From JAICTV01 sp035634055 (GTDB taxonomy: Bacteria > Planctomycetota > Phycisphaerae > Tepidisphaerales > Tepidisphaeraceae), in contig DASQDR010000228.1 of assembly GCA_035634055.1 (NCBI GenBank), positions 1-5,876 on the forward strand: a DNA stretch of 5,876 nucleotides, in the 5' to 3' direction. A program made the translations under genes and the position numbers. The notes under the pieces were generated by a model. The model saw only the letters and a list, made by a program, of their open reading frames with translations, made no database searches and was not told the origin of the DNA. Numbering within the stretch: the stretch's first letter is position 1; each line of letters opens with the position of its first letter. Positions 1 to 5,379 of the stretch are shown here, piece by piece.

Positions 1-1
1 C

Positions 2-556
2 AGGGAGCGGTCGCTGGGCGCGGATGACACCCGCTGGCGGCAGGTCGTCATCGGCACCCTGCGAAGCTGGAACTTCGGCGACGAGCGCGGCTTCCGAACC
101 CGCGGGCACCGCATCCACTCCTCCGGCGACTACCGAAACCCCCCGCCTCCCGGCGAACACGCGCGGCTTCACGACTGGCACGTCAGGCGCCACGCCGGGC
201 CGCGCGTGGAGATCCCGCTCGAGGTGCGCCGCAAGATCGGGGCGGCCTTCGCGCGCAAGCTGCTGGCGCTGGAGCAGCGGGTGATCGCGCTATCGGTGGG
301 CGCGAAACACCTGCACGCGCTGGTCGAGCTTCCGGACGATTACCGCAGGGAACGCGCGCTGGTCGGGAAGGCAAAGAACATCTCATCGTACGTGGTGCGC
401 GACGATCTCCCGGGGAGGGTGTGGGCGGCCGGGGGACGCTTCAAGCTGATCAAGGACCGCAGGCACCAGCTCAACGTGTTCGTCTACATCTCGAAGCGGC
501 AGGAAAAGGGCGCGTGGACGTGGACGTTGTTCCAACCGCTGCCAGCGGAGGAGTGA
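2..556 (+). CDS. IS200-like (Y1/HUH) transposase-family protein, RAYT-like, 5'-truncated by window
   Basis: The frame is open from the left edge to a TGA at 554-556, giving 184 visible residues; no ATG occurs in frame upstream, so the true start probably lies outside the window (a GTG at 206 would discard conserved-looking sequence). The visible part begins with a VVIGTLRSWNFGDERGF segment like the N-terminal strand and GDxRG motif of IS200-like/REP-associated transposases. An HUH-type motif (His-Leu-His, codons 308-316, followed by ALVELP) is present. A Tyr at 485-487 in NVFVYISKRQE lies 57 residues after the second His, matching the catalytic Tyr helix position in this family. Known family role: single-strand DNA cleavage and rejoining through a 5'-phosphotyrosine at hairpin ends. 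No TnpB or clear IS ends are visible, so it may be a domesticated single-copy type. A palindrome and tandem repeats follow 213 bp downstream. The family call is from motifs only. Confidence 0.8.
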   Translation, partial: RERSLGADDTRWRQVVIGTLRSWNFGDERGFRTRGHRIHSSGDYRNPPPPGEHARLHDWHVRRHAGPRVEIPLEVRRKIGAAFARKLLALEQRVIALSVGAKHLHALVELPDDYRRERALVGKAKNISSYVVRDDLPGRVWAAGGRFKLIKDRRHQLNVFVYISKRQEKGAWTWTLFQPLPAEE

Positions 557-769
557 AGGCGCCCAAGCGCGGAACACCTGCGCCGAGCGTCCGCGCCCGC
601 GCGCCCGTGCCGAACACCCGCGCCGCGCGCCCGCGCCGAGCATCTGCGCTCGTGCGTGCGCCCGCGCCGGGCGTCAGCGCCGAGCACCCGCGCTCGTGCG
701 CCCGCGCCACGCGCCCGCGTTCGCGCGCCCGTGCGCCCGCGTTCGTGCGCCCGCGCCCGTGCGCGTCCG
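557..769. repeat. Degenerate GC-rich short-repeat tract, non-coding
   Basis: This stretch is almost entirely C and G with recurring words such as GTGCGCCCGCG, GCCGAGCACCCGCGC and CGCGCCCGTGCC in irregular spacing. Approximate copies of GCCGA(A/G)CACCCGCGC occur near 608-623 and 679-694, and TCGTGCGCCCGCG-like words near 694-706 and 742-754. Several frames are open on both strands, but their translations are Arg/Ala/Pro-rich low complexity without any recognisable domain, as expected from composition. I see no gene here. It could be a decayed tandem array or a replication-slippage product. Confidence 0.6.
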
Positions 770-844
770 ATCCACGACTTCCATCGTGGCTTGAAGCGCG
801 GGGGAGGCGTGATTTGCCTTCAAGCCGCGACGGAAGTCGTGGAT
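770..844. repeat. 27-bp imperfect inverted repeat (long hairpin)
   Basis: The left arm 770-796 and right arm 818-844 are reverse complements at 25 of 27 positions (differences at 783/831 and 787/827), separated by a 21-nt G-rich loop at 797-817. The inner part (CTTGAAG against CTTCAAG) and the outer part (CCACGACTTCC against GGAAGTCGTGG) are both perfect. The right arm overlaps the first 21-bp tandem unit that starts at 829, so the array is a repeated extension of one arm. The left arm also contains its own small hairpin (CCACGA 772-777 with TCGTGG 784-789). No T-tract follows, so it is not a standard intrinsic terminator for the upstream gene, though it could still block transcription or 3' exonucleases. 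Confidence 0.85.
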
Positions 845-933
845 GCTTCGACGGAAGTCGCGGGTGCTTCGACGGAAGTCGTGGATGCTTCGACGGAAGT
901 CGCGGATGCTTCGACGGAAGTCGCGGGTGCTTC
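829..933. repeat. Five 21-bp direct tandem repeats
   Basis: Units are 829-849, 850-870, 871-891, 892-912 and 913-933, directly abutting without spacers. All share GACGGAAGTCG at the start and TGCTTC at the end; only two positions in between vary (TGGA, CGGG, TGGA, CGGA, CGGG in order). The array ends 38 bp before the thiL start codon. The unit is a multiple of three, so several frames stay open through it, which is why spurious repeat-containing frames appear. The variation pattern suggests duplication of a two-unit block as well as single units. Confidence 0.93.
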
Positions 934-957
934 GCGCGTGTTGGCTCCCCCCTCCCG

Positions 958-963
958 TACAAT
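958..963 (+). promoter_or_regulatory. Possible -10 box for near-leaderless thiL transcription
   Basis: TACAAT at 958-963 is five of six to the TATAAT consensus and stands out in this GC-rich sequence. A start 6-8 nt downstream would fall around 970-972, essentially on the thiL ATG at 972. No convincing -35 hexamer is visible at 17 nt (CGCGTG at 935-940), and no purine-rich Shine-Dalgarno precedes the ATG, which is consistent with a leaderless or near-leaderless transcript. This is an inference from spacing only. Confidence 0.35.
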
Positions 964-971
964 GCCTCCGG

Positions 972-1862
972 ATGCCCGGTGAGTTCGACTTCATCGACTG
1001 GGTGCGGAAGCAGTCCCTCGCTTCCCCGCGACTCCTCGTTCCTCCGGGGGACGACCTCGCGGCGCTGCGGTGGGACGCGTCCGATCTGCTCCTCGTCGGC
1101 GCGGATCAAGTCCTCGATGGCGTCCACTTCGACTCCGCCCGCCATGCTCCACGCGACATCGGGCGTAAGGTGATGAACCGGAACCTGTCGGATTGCGCCG
1201 CGATGGCGTGCCTCCCCGCCGCCGCCGTCGCGACGGCGGCGCTGCCGCGCGACACTCCGCTCGAATTCGTGAAGGAGATTTACCGGGGCATGTCCGCCTC
1301 GGGGGCCACGTTCGATTGCCCCGTCGTCGGCGGTGACACCGGCGCCTGGGACGGAAAACTGGTGCTGACGGTGACGATCCTCGGCCGCTCCGCCGGCATC
1401 GCGCCCGTCACCCGCAGCGGCGCCCGCGCGGGCGACGGCATCTGGGTGACCGGCCCGCTCGGCGGGAGCATCCTCGGGCGGCACATGACCTTCACCCCGC
1501 GCGTCACCCTGGCACGCGAGCTGGCGCCGCGCGGCATCACCGCCATGATCGACATCAGCGACGGCCTCTCCCGCGACCTCGGGCACATCTGCGCGCAAAG
1601 CAACGTCGGCGCGATCATCGAGGCGGAGCGCATCCCGATCCACGAGGACGTGATGAAGCTCCCGCCGGACGGGCGCTCGCCCCTCGAGCACGCGCTGCAC
1701 GATGGGGAGGATCACGAATTGCTCTTCACCGCCCCCGGCGACTTCGCAGGGACGGCGACGCGCATCGGGACAGTGACGGCGGACCGCGAGATCTGGCTGC
1801 GAGGCGCCGACGGCACGCGTGCGCCGCTGGAGCGCAAAGGGTGGGAACACGCGCTCGCGTGA
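972..1862 (+). CDS. thiL: Thiamine-monophosphate kinase ThiL
   Basis: ThiL phosphorylates thiamine monophosphate with ATP to give thiamine diphosphate, the last step of cofactor synthesis in the cytoplasm. The 296-residue product shows the family signatures in order: PPGDDLAAL (24-32, the GDDAA metal/ATP motif), ADQVLDGVHF (44-53, equivalent of TTDxLVEGVHF), IGRKVMNRNLSDCAAMA (63-79), VVGGDT (118-123), VTGPLGGS (159-166), ISDGLSRDLGHI (195-206) and GEDHELLFT (245-253). Length is slightly below the usual 310-350. ATG 972 was chosen because it immediately precedes the conserved N-terminal helix; the frame stays open upstream to 843, but that extension is only translated 21-bp repeat. There is no obvious Shine-Dalgarno. 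No other thiamine gene is in the window, and the gene is convergent with the ATPase gene on the other strand. The DQVLDGVHF and NRNLSDCAAM wording resembles ThiL of planctomycetes (from memory). Confidence 0.95.
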   Translation: MPGEFDFIDWVRKQSLASPRLLVPPGDDLAALRWDASDLLLVGADQVLDGVHFDSARHAPRDIGRKVMNRNLSDCAAMACLPAAAVATAALPRDTPLEFVKEIYRGMSASGATFDCPVVGGDTGAWDGKLVLTVTILGRSAGIAPVTRSGARAGDGIWVTGPLGGSILGRHMTFTPRVTLARELAPRGITAMIDISDGLSRDLGHICAQSNVGAIIEAERIPIHEDVMKLPPDGRSPLEHALHDGEDHELLFTAPGDFAGTATRIGTVTADREIWLRGADGTRAPLERKGWEHALA

Positions 1863-1889
1863 AGCACCGCGCGACGCACGGCAGCGTCA

Positions 1890-2000
1890 GATGCGCACGG
1901 TTCGCTTCCCCGTGGCACGGGTTTCAACCCGTGTCTGCGCATCGTTCGGGCGCTGCCGAGTGCGGCAACCGACCGACGCGGTGGATACCCGTGCCACGGG
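1890..2000. repeat. Palindromic element in convergent spacer (REP/BIME-like)
   Basis: A perfect 14-bp inverted repeat, CCCGTGGCACGGGT at 1909-1922 and its reverse complement at 1987-2000, bounds a 92-bp block. Inside it is a hairpin CACGGGT-TTCA-ACCCGTG (1916-1933) and another TGCCG-AGTG-CGGCA (1954-1967). A further 8-bp pairing, GATGCGCA (1890-1897) with TGCGCATC (1936-1943), encloses the first hairpin. The arms therefore have alternative partners. The element lies between the stop codons of the thiL gene and the ATPase gene, so it may act as a shared transcription barrier, although no T-tract accompanies it. The rest of the 1863-2036 spacer shows no gene. Confidence 0.8.
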
Positions 2001-2036
2001 AGCCCCTTCAACTTCGCTAGCGCGCGAGGCGCCTCG

Positions 2037-3332
2037 TCACGCCGCCGCTGCCGCGGCCATCAGGTCGGCGGGGGTGATGTCGGGAACCGCGCGGCGAACC
2101 TCTTCCATCGTGGTCCGCCCCTGCGCAACCTTGAGCAGCGCCGCCTGCCGCAGGGTGAGCATCCCTTCCTTCACCGCGCGGGCGTGGATGTCCTTCGTAG
2201 ATGCGCCGGCCACGATCAGGTCGCGCAGGGCGTCCGTAACCGGCATCACTTCATAGACGGCGGTGCAGCCGGCATAGCCGGTCTGGTGGCACGCGTCGCA
2301 CCCCTTGGCGGAGTAGCGCGCGCCCACGTTGGCGCCGGGGAGGAACGACTTGATCTCGCCCATCATCCGCTGCACGTCGGCGCCGTGCCCGTCCTCGTCA
2401 AGCTCCTGGCAGGCGGGGCAGAGCGTGCGGAGCAGCCGCTGGCTGACCGCCGCGCGCAGGGCGCTAGCGGCGAACGCGGGGGCGAGGTTGAACCCGCGCA
2501 GGCTCTGCACCGCGCCGGCGGCGCTGGCGGCATGGATGGTCGAGAGCATCAGCACGCCGCTGTTCGCCGCCCACACGCCGGTCTTGGCGATCTCCTCGTC
2601 GCGCACCTCGCCGACCATCACGGCGTCCGGCGCCTGCCGCAGCACGCCGCGCATCAGCTCCGCCGGGCCGAGGTGAATTCCGTCGTTGACCGCCGACTGC
2701 CGCAGCCCCTCGACGGCGTACTCGATCGGGTCCTCGATCGTGTGGATCTTGCGCTTGCCGTCGTTCAGGTGCGCCAGCGACGCGTAAAGCGTGACGGTCT
2801 TGCCCGAGCCGGTCGGCCCGGTCAGCAGCACCATCCCGCCCGGCTCGTTCAGCACCGGGCGGTAGACGTCGAGCTGCCGCGCGGTCATCCCCAGGCGGTC
2901 GAGCGAGAGCAGGTTCGCGTCGCGGTCGAGCAGGCGGATGGCCAGGTCGTCGCCGTGCAGCGTCGGCAGCAGGTTGATGCGCAAATCGACGGTGCGGCTG
3001 TCGGTCTCGAAGATCCAGCGGCCGTCGTGCGGGCGGCGGTGGTCCGACACGTCCATGCCCGCCTGGTGGCGGATGCGGGCGATGAACTTCTTCCCCTGCT
3101 CGGCATCGAGGATCGCAAGCTGCTCGATCTGCCCGCGCAGCCGCACCTGAACCGCGACGTGCTGCTCGTTGGTGACGATGAACAGGTCGCTGGCGCGCAG
3201 CTCGACGGCGCGGTCGATCAGGCGGTTGACGCCCGCCTCGGGCGCGACCCGCGTCAGGTCGAGCAGGCGGAGGTTGTTCGTCGGTGCGGCGGGATGCTTG
3301 CTGGTGCTGCTGCGATCGGTGACCTGGGCCAT
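2037..3332 (-). CDS. GspE/PilB-family type II secretion / type IV pilus ATPase, short form
   Basis: This 431-residue protein is a hexameric-ATPase family member that would drive pseudopilus or pilus assembly from the cytoplasmic face of the inner membrane. Visible: RASDLF (46-51, ASDIH-like start of the N2 domain), Walker A GPTGSGKT (172-179), Asp box IEDPIEY (199-205), Walker B DAVMVGEVRD (236-245), His box STIHAA (264-269), and the zinc-type tetracysteine pairs CPAC (305-308) and CDAC (345-348). The zinc element and LRQAPD wording favour GspE/PilB over PilT. Typical GspE/PilB are 500-570 residues and begin with an N1 domain; here only about 30 residues precede the N2 region, so N1 is absent. 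The TGYxGR motif after the last Cys pair is TGYAGC (351-356), with Cys replacing Arg. Start ATG 3332 has GGAGGA nine bases upstream. No other pilus or secretion gene is nearby; the terminator at 3538-3589 separates it from the upstream gene. Substrate system unknown. Confidence 0.92.
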   Translation of the reverse strand: MAQVTDRSSTSKHPAAPTNNLRLLDLTRVAPEAGVNRLIDRAVELRASDLFIVTNEQHVAVQVRLRGQIEQLAILDAEQGKKFIARIRHQAGMDVSDHRRPHDGRWIFETDSRTVDLRINLLPTLHGDDLAIRLLDRDANLLSLDRLGMTARQLDVYRPVLNEPGGMVLLTGPTGSGKTVTLYASLAHLNDGKRKIHTIEDPIEYAVEGLRQSAVNDGIHLGPAELMRGVLRQAPDAVMVGEVRDEEIAKTGVWAANSGVLMLSTIHAASAAGAVQSLRGFNLAPAFAASALRAAVSQRLLRTLCPACQELDEDGHGADVQRMMGEIKSFLPGANVGARYSAKGCDACHQTGYAGCTAVYEVMPVTDALRDLIVAGASTKDIHARAVKEGMLTLRQAALLKVAQGRTTMEEVRRAVPDITPADLMAAAAAA

Positions 3333-3537
3333 GAGCGTGCGTCCTCCGTGATGCCTCGCGTCGCCGGCCGGCCGGGCAGGGTGCGGCCCCGCGCGTGGCT
3401 CCGTTGGCGCGTTTCGATCACGCGAAAGAGAAACTTCCTCGCCGGTCCGCCGCCGCCGCCGCGCGTTCGAGCGCGGCGCCGTGACACCGGCATCCCCCCT
3501 TCAATCGGAAAAATCAGAGGACCACACGAGCGCAAGC
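3333..3537 (-). other. GC-rich leader of the ATPase gene, no gene seen
   Basis: This spacer lies between the terminator of the DUF892 gene and the ATPase start, so the ATPase promoter should be here, but I find no convincing -35/-10 pair. A hairpin GCCGCGC (3458-3464) with GCGCGGC (3471-3477) and a run of CCGGCC words near 3364-3376 are visible. A reading frame crosses it on the minus strand, but its translation is Arg-rich low complexity with no domain. Transcription could also use a non-sigma-70 signal I cannot recognise. Confidence 0.4.
3342..3347 (-). promoter_or_regulatory. Shine-Dalgarno GGAGGA of the ATPase gene
   Basis: On the minus strand GGAGGA stands nine bases before the ATG at 3332, a good fit to the 16S rRNA tail. 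It supports that start and the short N-terminus, and argues against a start further upstream that would restore an N1 domain. Confidence 0.75.
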
Positions 3538-3589
3538 AAAAGCCGGCCGTGCACGGGGGCGCGCCAAGCGCCCGGGAGCACAGCCGGCC
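3538..3589 (-). terminator. Intrinsic terminator of the DUF892 gene
   Basis: On the minus strand, starting 45 bases after the DUF892 stop codon, there is a long GC-rich stem: GGCCGGC pairs with GCCGGCC, GTGC with GCAC, and the inner GGGCGC with GCGCCC around a TTGGC loop, with small internal asymmetries. It is followed directly by TTTTGCTTGCG (TTTT at 3541-3538). Stem plus T-run is the classical Rho-independent form. It isolates the DUF892 gene from the ATPase gene downstream. Confidence 0.85.
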
Positions 3590-3633
3590 TTGTTGTTCTC
3601 GGACGTTAACAAGTCAGCGCGCGGGCGGCGGTA

Positions 3634-4260
3634 TTACCGGCCGCGGCGCGAGGCGGACTTCCCGTTGCTCTTGGAGCGCGACCCGCCGCCGCCACCGGAG
3701 GACTTGGACTTGGACTTCGAGCCCGAGCGGCCGCCCGACGAGGCGCCGGCCATCTCGTCCTCTTCGCCGCCCTCGGCGGCCTGGATGTTGATGGTGCTCT
3801 CGGCGATCTCGGTGAGCATGCGGTCGGCGGTCTTCTCCTCGTCCAGCGTCTGCTCGAGCAGGCTGGCCGCCTCCTCGTCACCGAGCAAGCGGGCGAACGT
3901 GACGGCCGACCCGTACCCGGCGATCTCGTAGTGCTCGACCTTCTGCTGCCCGACGATGAGCCCGGCGTCGATGACCTCCGGCTCGGCGTCCTCGCCCATC
4001 ATCTCCTTGTTCTCGTCGATGAGCCCGTCCATGCCGTGACACTTCTTGCCGCCGGGCTTCTCGCCCATCTTGCCAAGGATCTGTTCCAGCCGCTTGACCT
4101 GCCCTTCGGTGATTCGCAGGTGCTCGGTCAGGGCGTTGCGCAGCTCCTCGTTCTGCACCTTCTTGGCCATCTTCGGGCCGGCCTTGAGGATCTGCTGCTC
4201 GGCGCTGTAGAGGTCCTTGAGGTTCTCCACCAAAAGGTCCTGGAGGTCGTTCATCTGCAT
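3634..4260 (-). CDS. DUF892 (YciF-type) ferritin-like protein with basic C-terminal tail
   Basis: The 208-residue product has a complete DUF892 four-helix domain at about 3-160. It opens with LQDLLVENLKDLYSAEQQIL and PKMAKKV, continues with EHLRITEGQVKRLEQILGKMGEK (46-68), KCHGMDGLIDE (73-83), VEHYEIAGYG (108-117) and LLEQTLDEEKTAD (134-146). The Glu/His residues at 21, 52, 59, 109, 110, 112 and 142 are candidates for the di-metal site. Family members are stress-induced; biochemical function is poorly established. After an acidic stretch EGGEEDE (163-169), residues 171-208 form a disordered Ser/Gly/Lys/Arg tail (KSKSKSS, five Gly, SASRRGR) with no acidic residue, uncommon in short YciF proteins and suggestive of nucleic-acid or surface binding. 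ATG 4260 was chosen because AAGGAG lies eight bases upstream; the frame extends further, but that part looks non-coding. It is a single-gene unit ended by the terminator at 3538-3589. Confidence 0.93.
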   Translation of the reverse strand: MQMNDLQDLLVENLKDLYSAEQQILKAGPKMAKKVQNEELRNALTEHLRITEGQVKRLEQILGKMGEKPGGKKCHGMDGLIDENKEMMGEDAEPEVIDAGLIVGQQKVEHYEIAGYGSAVTFARLLGDEEAASLLEQTLDEEKTADRMLTEIAESTINIQAAEGGEEDEMAGASSGGRSGSKSKSKSSGGGGGSRSKSNGKSASRRGR

Positions 4261-4560
4261 GGTCGTTGCTCCTTCCGCGTCGCGGTGAGTTGGGGGGATA
4301 GTGGGGACAGTCGTACGTGGCGAGCAAGTTCTGCAACGCCCGTGCCGCCGAAGCGAAGTCACGTGCGCAATGGGGTGCGGCGGGCGCGCGCGGCGCGGTG
4401 ATGGGACGAAACGCCGGGGGAACGCCCCGCGCAACACGACACATCTTCATCGGGGATAACGGAGGTCAGCGGCCGGCGCGACGCGCCGTGAGCGCCACCG
4501 GCCGGGCGCGGCGGCGCGTCGTGCCCCCACGGACGGGCGCGCTGTCGCGCAGCCTGCTCG
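4261..4560. other. Upstream region of DUF892 gene, no gene seen
   Basis: This stretch must hold the DUF892 promoter on the minus strand. The best candidates, TTGCTC with a CACTAT-like -10 near 4300-4330, match consensus poorly and I do not call them. A GC-rich hairpin is present: CGACGCGCCG (4479-4488) with CGGCGCGTCG (4512-4521), with an inner pairing GCGCC (4492-4496) and GGCGC (4505-4509). Open frames on both strands translate to Arg/Ala-rich sequence without domains. Confidence 0.4.
4269..4274 (-). promoter_or_regulatory. Shine-Dalgarno AAGGAG of the DUF892 gene
   Basis: AAGGAG on the minus strand lies eight bases before ATG 4260 and decides between this ATG and both the longer open frame (up to 4437) and the second ATG two codons later. 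The same hexamer precedes the HbpS-like gene. Confidence 0.8.
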
Positions 4561-4568
4561 CGCGTCGT

Positions 4569-4739
4569 CCCGAGCGTGCCGGCGTGTCGTTCCTGAAGCG
4601 TGCTGGCGTGCCGTCCGGCAGCCCCTAGGCGCTGTCATCCCGAAGCGTACTCGCGAGGGATCGCGGGTTGGCAAGGCCCGTTCCCGCGCCCGAGATCCCT
4701 CGCGAGTACGCTTCGGGATGACACGCCAGCACGCTCGGG
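4569..4739. repeat. Nested inverted-repeat cluster with perfect 29-bp arms
   Basis: Arms 4633-4661 and 4695-4723 are perfect reverse complements over 29 bp (each containing TCATCCCGAAGCG and CTCGCGAGGGAT), with an inner 6-bp pairing CGCGGG (4662-4667) to CCCGCG (4683-4688). Outside them a second pair of arms, 4569-4587 and 4721-4739, matches at 18 of 19 positions (CCCGAGCGTGC(C/T)GGCGTGT). The left side also carries a degenerate partial copy, TTCCTGAAGCGTGCTGGCGTG, at 4590-4610. The cluster lies just beyond the 3' end of the HbpS-like gene (minus strand), where it could stop transcription or protect the mRNA end, though no T-run follows. The arm wording resembles a dispersed GTCATCC(T/C)GA family seen in many GC-rich bacterial genomes (from memory). 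Confidence 0.9.
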
Positions 4740-4789
4740 CGCCTTCGGAATGCCGGCGCCTTCGGCATGACAGCGCCTTCGGGATGATC
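4739..4789. repeat. Three 17-bp tandem units at the 3' end of the HbpS-like gene
   Basis: Units 4739-4755, 4756-4772 and 4773-4789 all begin GCGCCTTCGG and continue with (A/C/G)ATG and three more bases. The last unit resembles the TTCGGGATGA end of the adjacent 29-bp arm, so the tandem units look like shortened copies of the same repeat family. The final base overlaps the stop codon of the coding region on the minus strand. Confidence 0.8.
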
Positions 4790-5331
4790 TACTTCACCGC
4801 CCCCGCTCCGGCCTCGGCGACGGCGTGGTCGTTTTCGACCGTCGAGCCGCTGACGCCGACGGCGCCGATGACCGTGCCGTCGCTGGACTTGATGGGGATG
4901 CCGCCGGGGAAGGTGATCAGGCCGCCGTTGGAGACCTCGATGTTGTACAGCGGGCCGCCCGGCTGGGAGAGCTTGCCGATCTCGCCGGTATTCATGTCGA
5001 AGTAGCGGGCGGTGCGCGCCTTCTTCTGTGCGATGTCGATCGACCCGAGCCACGCGCCGTCCATGCGCGCGAAGGCCTTGAGGTTGCCGCCGGCGTCGAC
5101 GACGGCGATGTTCATCTTGGTCTTGGTCTCCCGCGACTTCCGCTCGGCCGCCTCGACCACTTTCACCGCCTGTTCGAGGGTGATGTCCTTCGCGTTCTGT
5201 GCCTGCGCGGACGGCGCCGCCTCGGCATGGTCCTGCGCACGGGCGACGTTGTCGGGCGCGTTCAGCGCCGCGGCGAGCAGCGCGCCGCCGAGCGCCATGC
5301 CGGCGACGACGAGTTTCGTGGTGTAGGTCAT
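4789..5331 (-). CDS. Exported DUF336 / HbpS-like (GlcG family) protein
   Basis: The 180-residue product begins with a signal-peptide-like segment: MTYTTK, a hydrophobic stretch (LVVAGMALGGALLAAAL, 7-23) and a possible cleavage region near ARAQ (30-33), so it is probably exported or periplasmic. The DUF336 domain fills about 48-180: ITLEQAVKVVEAAERKS (50-66), MNIAVVDAGGNLKAFARMDGA (73-93), SIDIAQKKARTA (97-108), GGLITFPGGIPI (136-147) and IGAVGVSGSTVENDHAVAEAG (155-175). HbpS of Streptomyces, the best-known member, binds and degrades haem extracellularly; other members have no proven activity, so ligand is not assigned. ATG 5331 has AAGGAG seven bases upstream, and a sigma-70-like promoter is at 5380-5408. 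The gene appears to be its own transcription unit; the gene upstream on the same strand ends 194 bp away. Confidence 0.92.
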   Translation of the reverse strand: MTYTTKLVVAGMALGGALLAAALNAPDNVARAQDHAEAAPSAQAQNAKDITLEQAVKVVEAAERKSRETKTKMNIAVVDAGGNLKAFARMDGAWLGSIDIAQKKARTARYFDMNTGEIGKLSQPGGPLYNIEVSNGGLITFPGGIPIKSSDGTVIGAVGVSGSTVENDHAVAEAGAGAVK

Positions 5332-5338
5332 TGCAAGG

Positions 5339-5344
5339 CTCCTT
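5339..5344 (-). promoter_or_regulatory. Shine-Dalgarno AAGGAG of the HbpS-like gene
   Basis: AAGGAG on the minus strand, seven bases before ATG 5331; it fixes the start so that the full signal peptide is included. Confidence 0.8.
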
Positions 5345-5379
5345 CGGATGAAGATTAGGGGGACGGGTCGGCCACGCGT

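Noticed and set aside
770..844. Intrinsic terminator for the transposase gene
   Set aside because: The hairpin is strong, but it begins 213 bp after the stop codon and has no T-run after either arm.
829..933. CRISPR array
   Set aside because: The 21-bp units abut directly with no unique spacers, and no cas gene is present.
843..971. N-terminal extension of ThiL through the 21-bp repeats (LRRKSxx heptads)
   Set aside because: The frame is open to 843, but ThiL proteins start just before the GDD motif, and the extension is only translated tandem repeat followed by a Pro/Cys segment.
471..1850. Very long open frame on the minus strand across the repeats and thiL
   Set aside because: It is antisense to the well-supported thiL; its translation is Arg/His/Ala-rich with the 21-bp array read as a peptide repeat and no domain, a typical shadow in high-GC DNA.
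2184..3791. 535-codon open frame on the plus strand opposite the ATPase gene
   Set aside because: It lies antisense to all ATPase motifs, and the translation is low-complexity Arg/Ala/Val/Gln without domain features.
4261..4437. Longer N-terminus for the DUF892 protein
   Set aside because: The frame is open upstream, but the extra residues are Arg/Pro-rich, unlike the family, and AAGGAG sits correctly before ATG 4260.
4317..4628. Plus-strand open frame in the spacer upstream of the DUF892 gene
   Set aside because: The translation is Arg/Ala-rich, no usable ribosome binding site was seen, and the frame runs into the inverted-repeat cluster.
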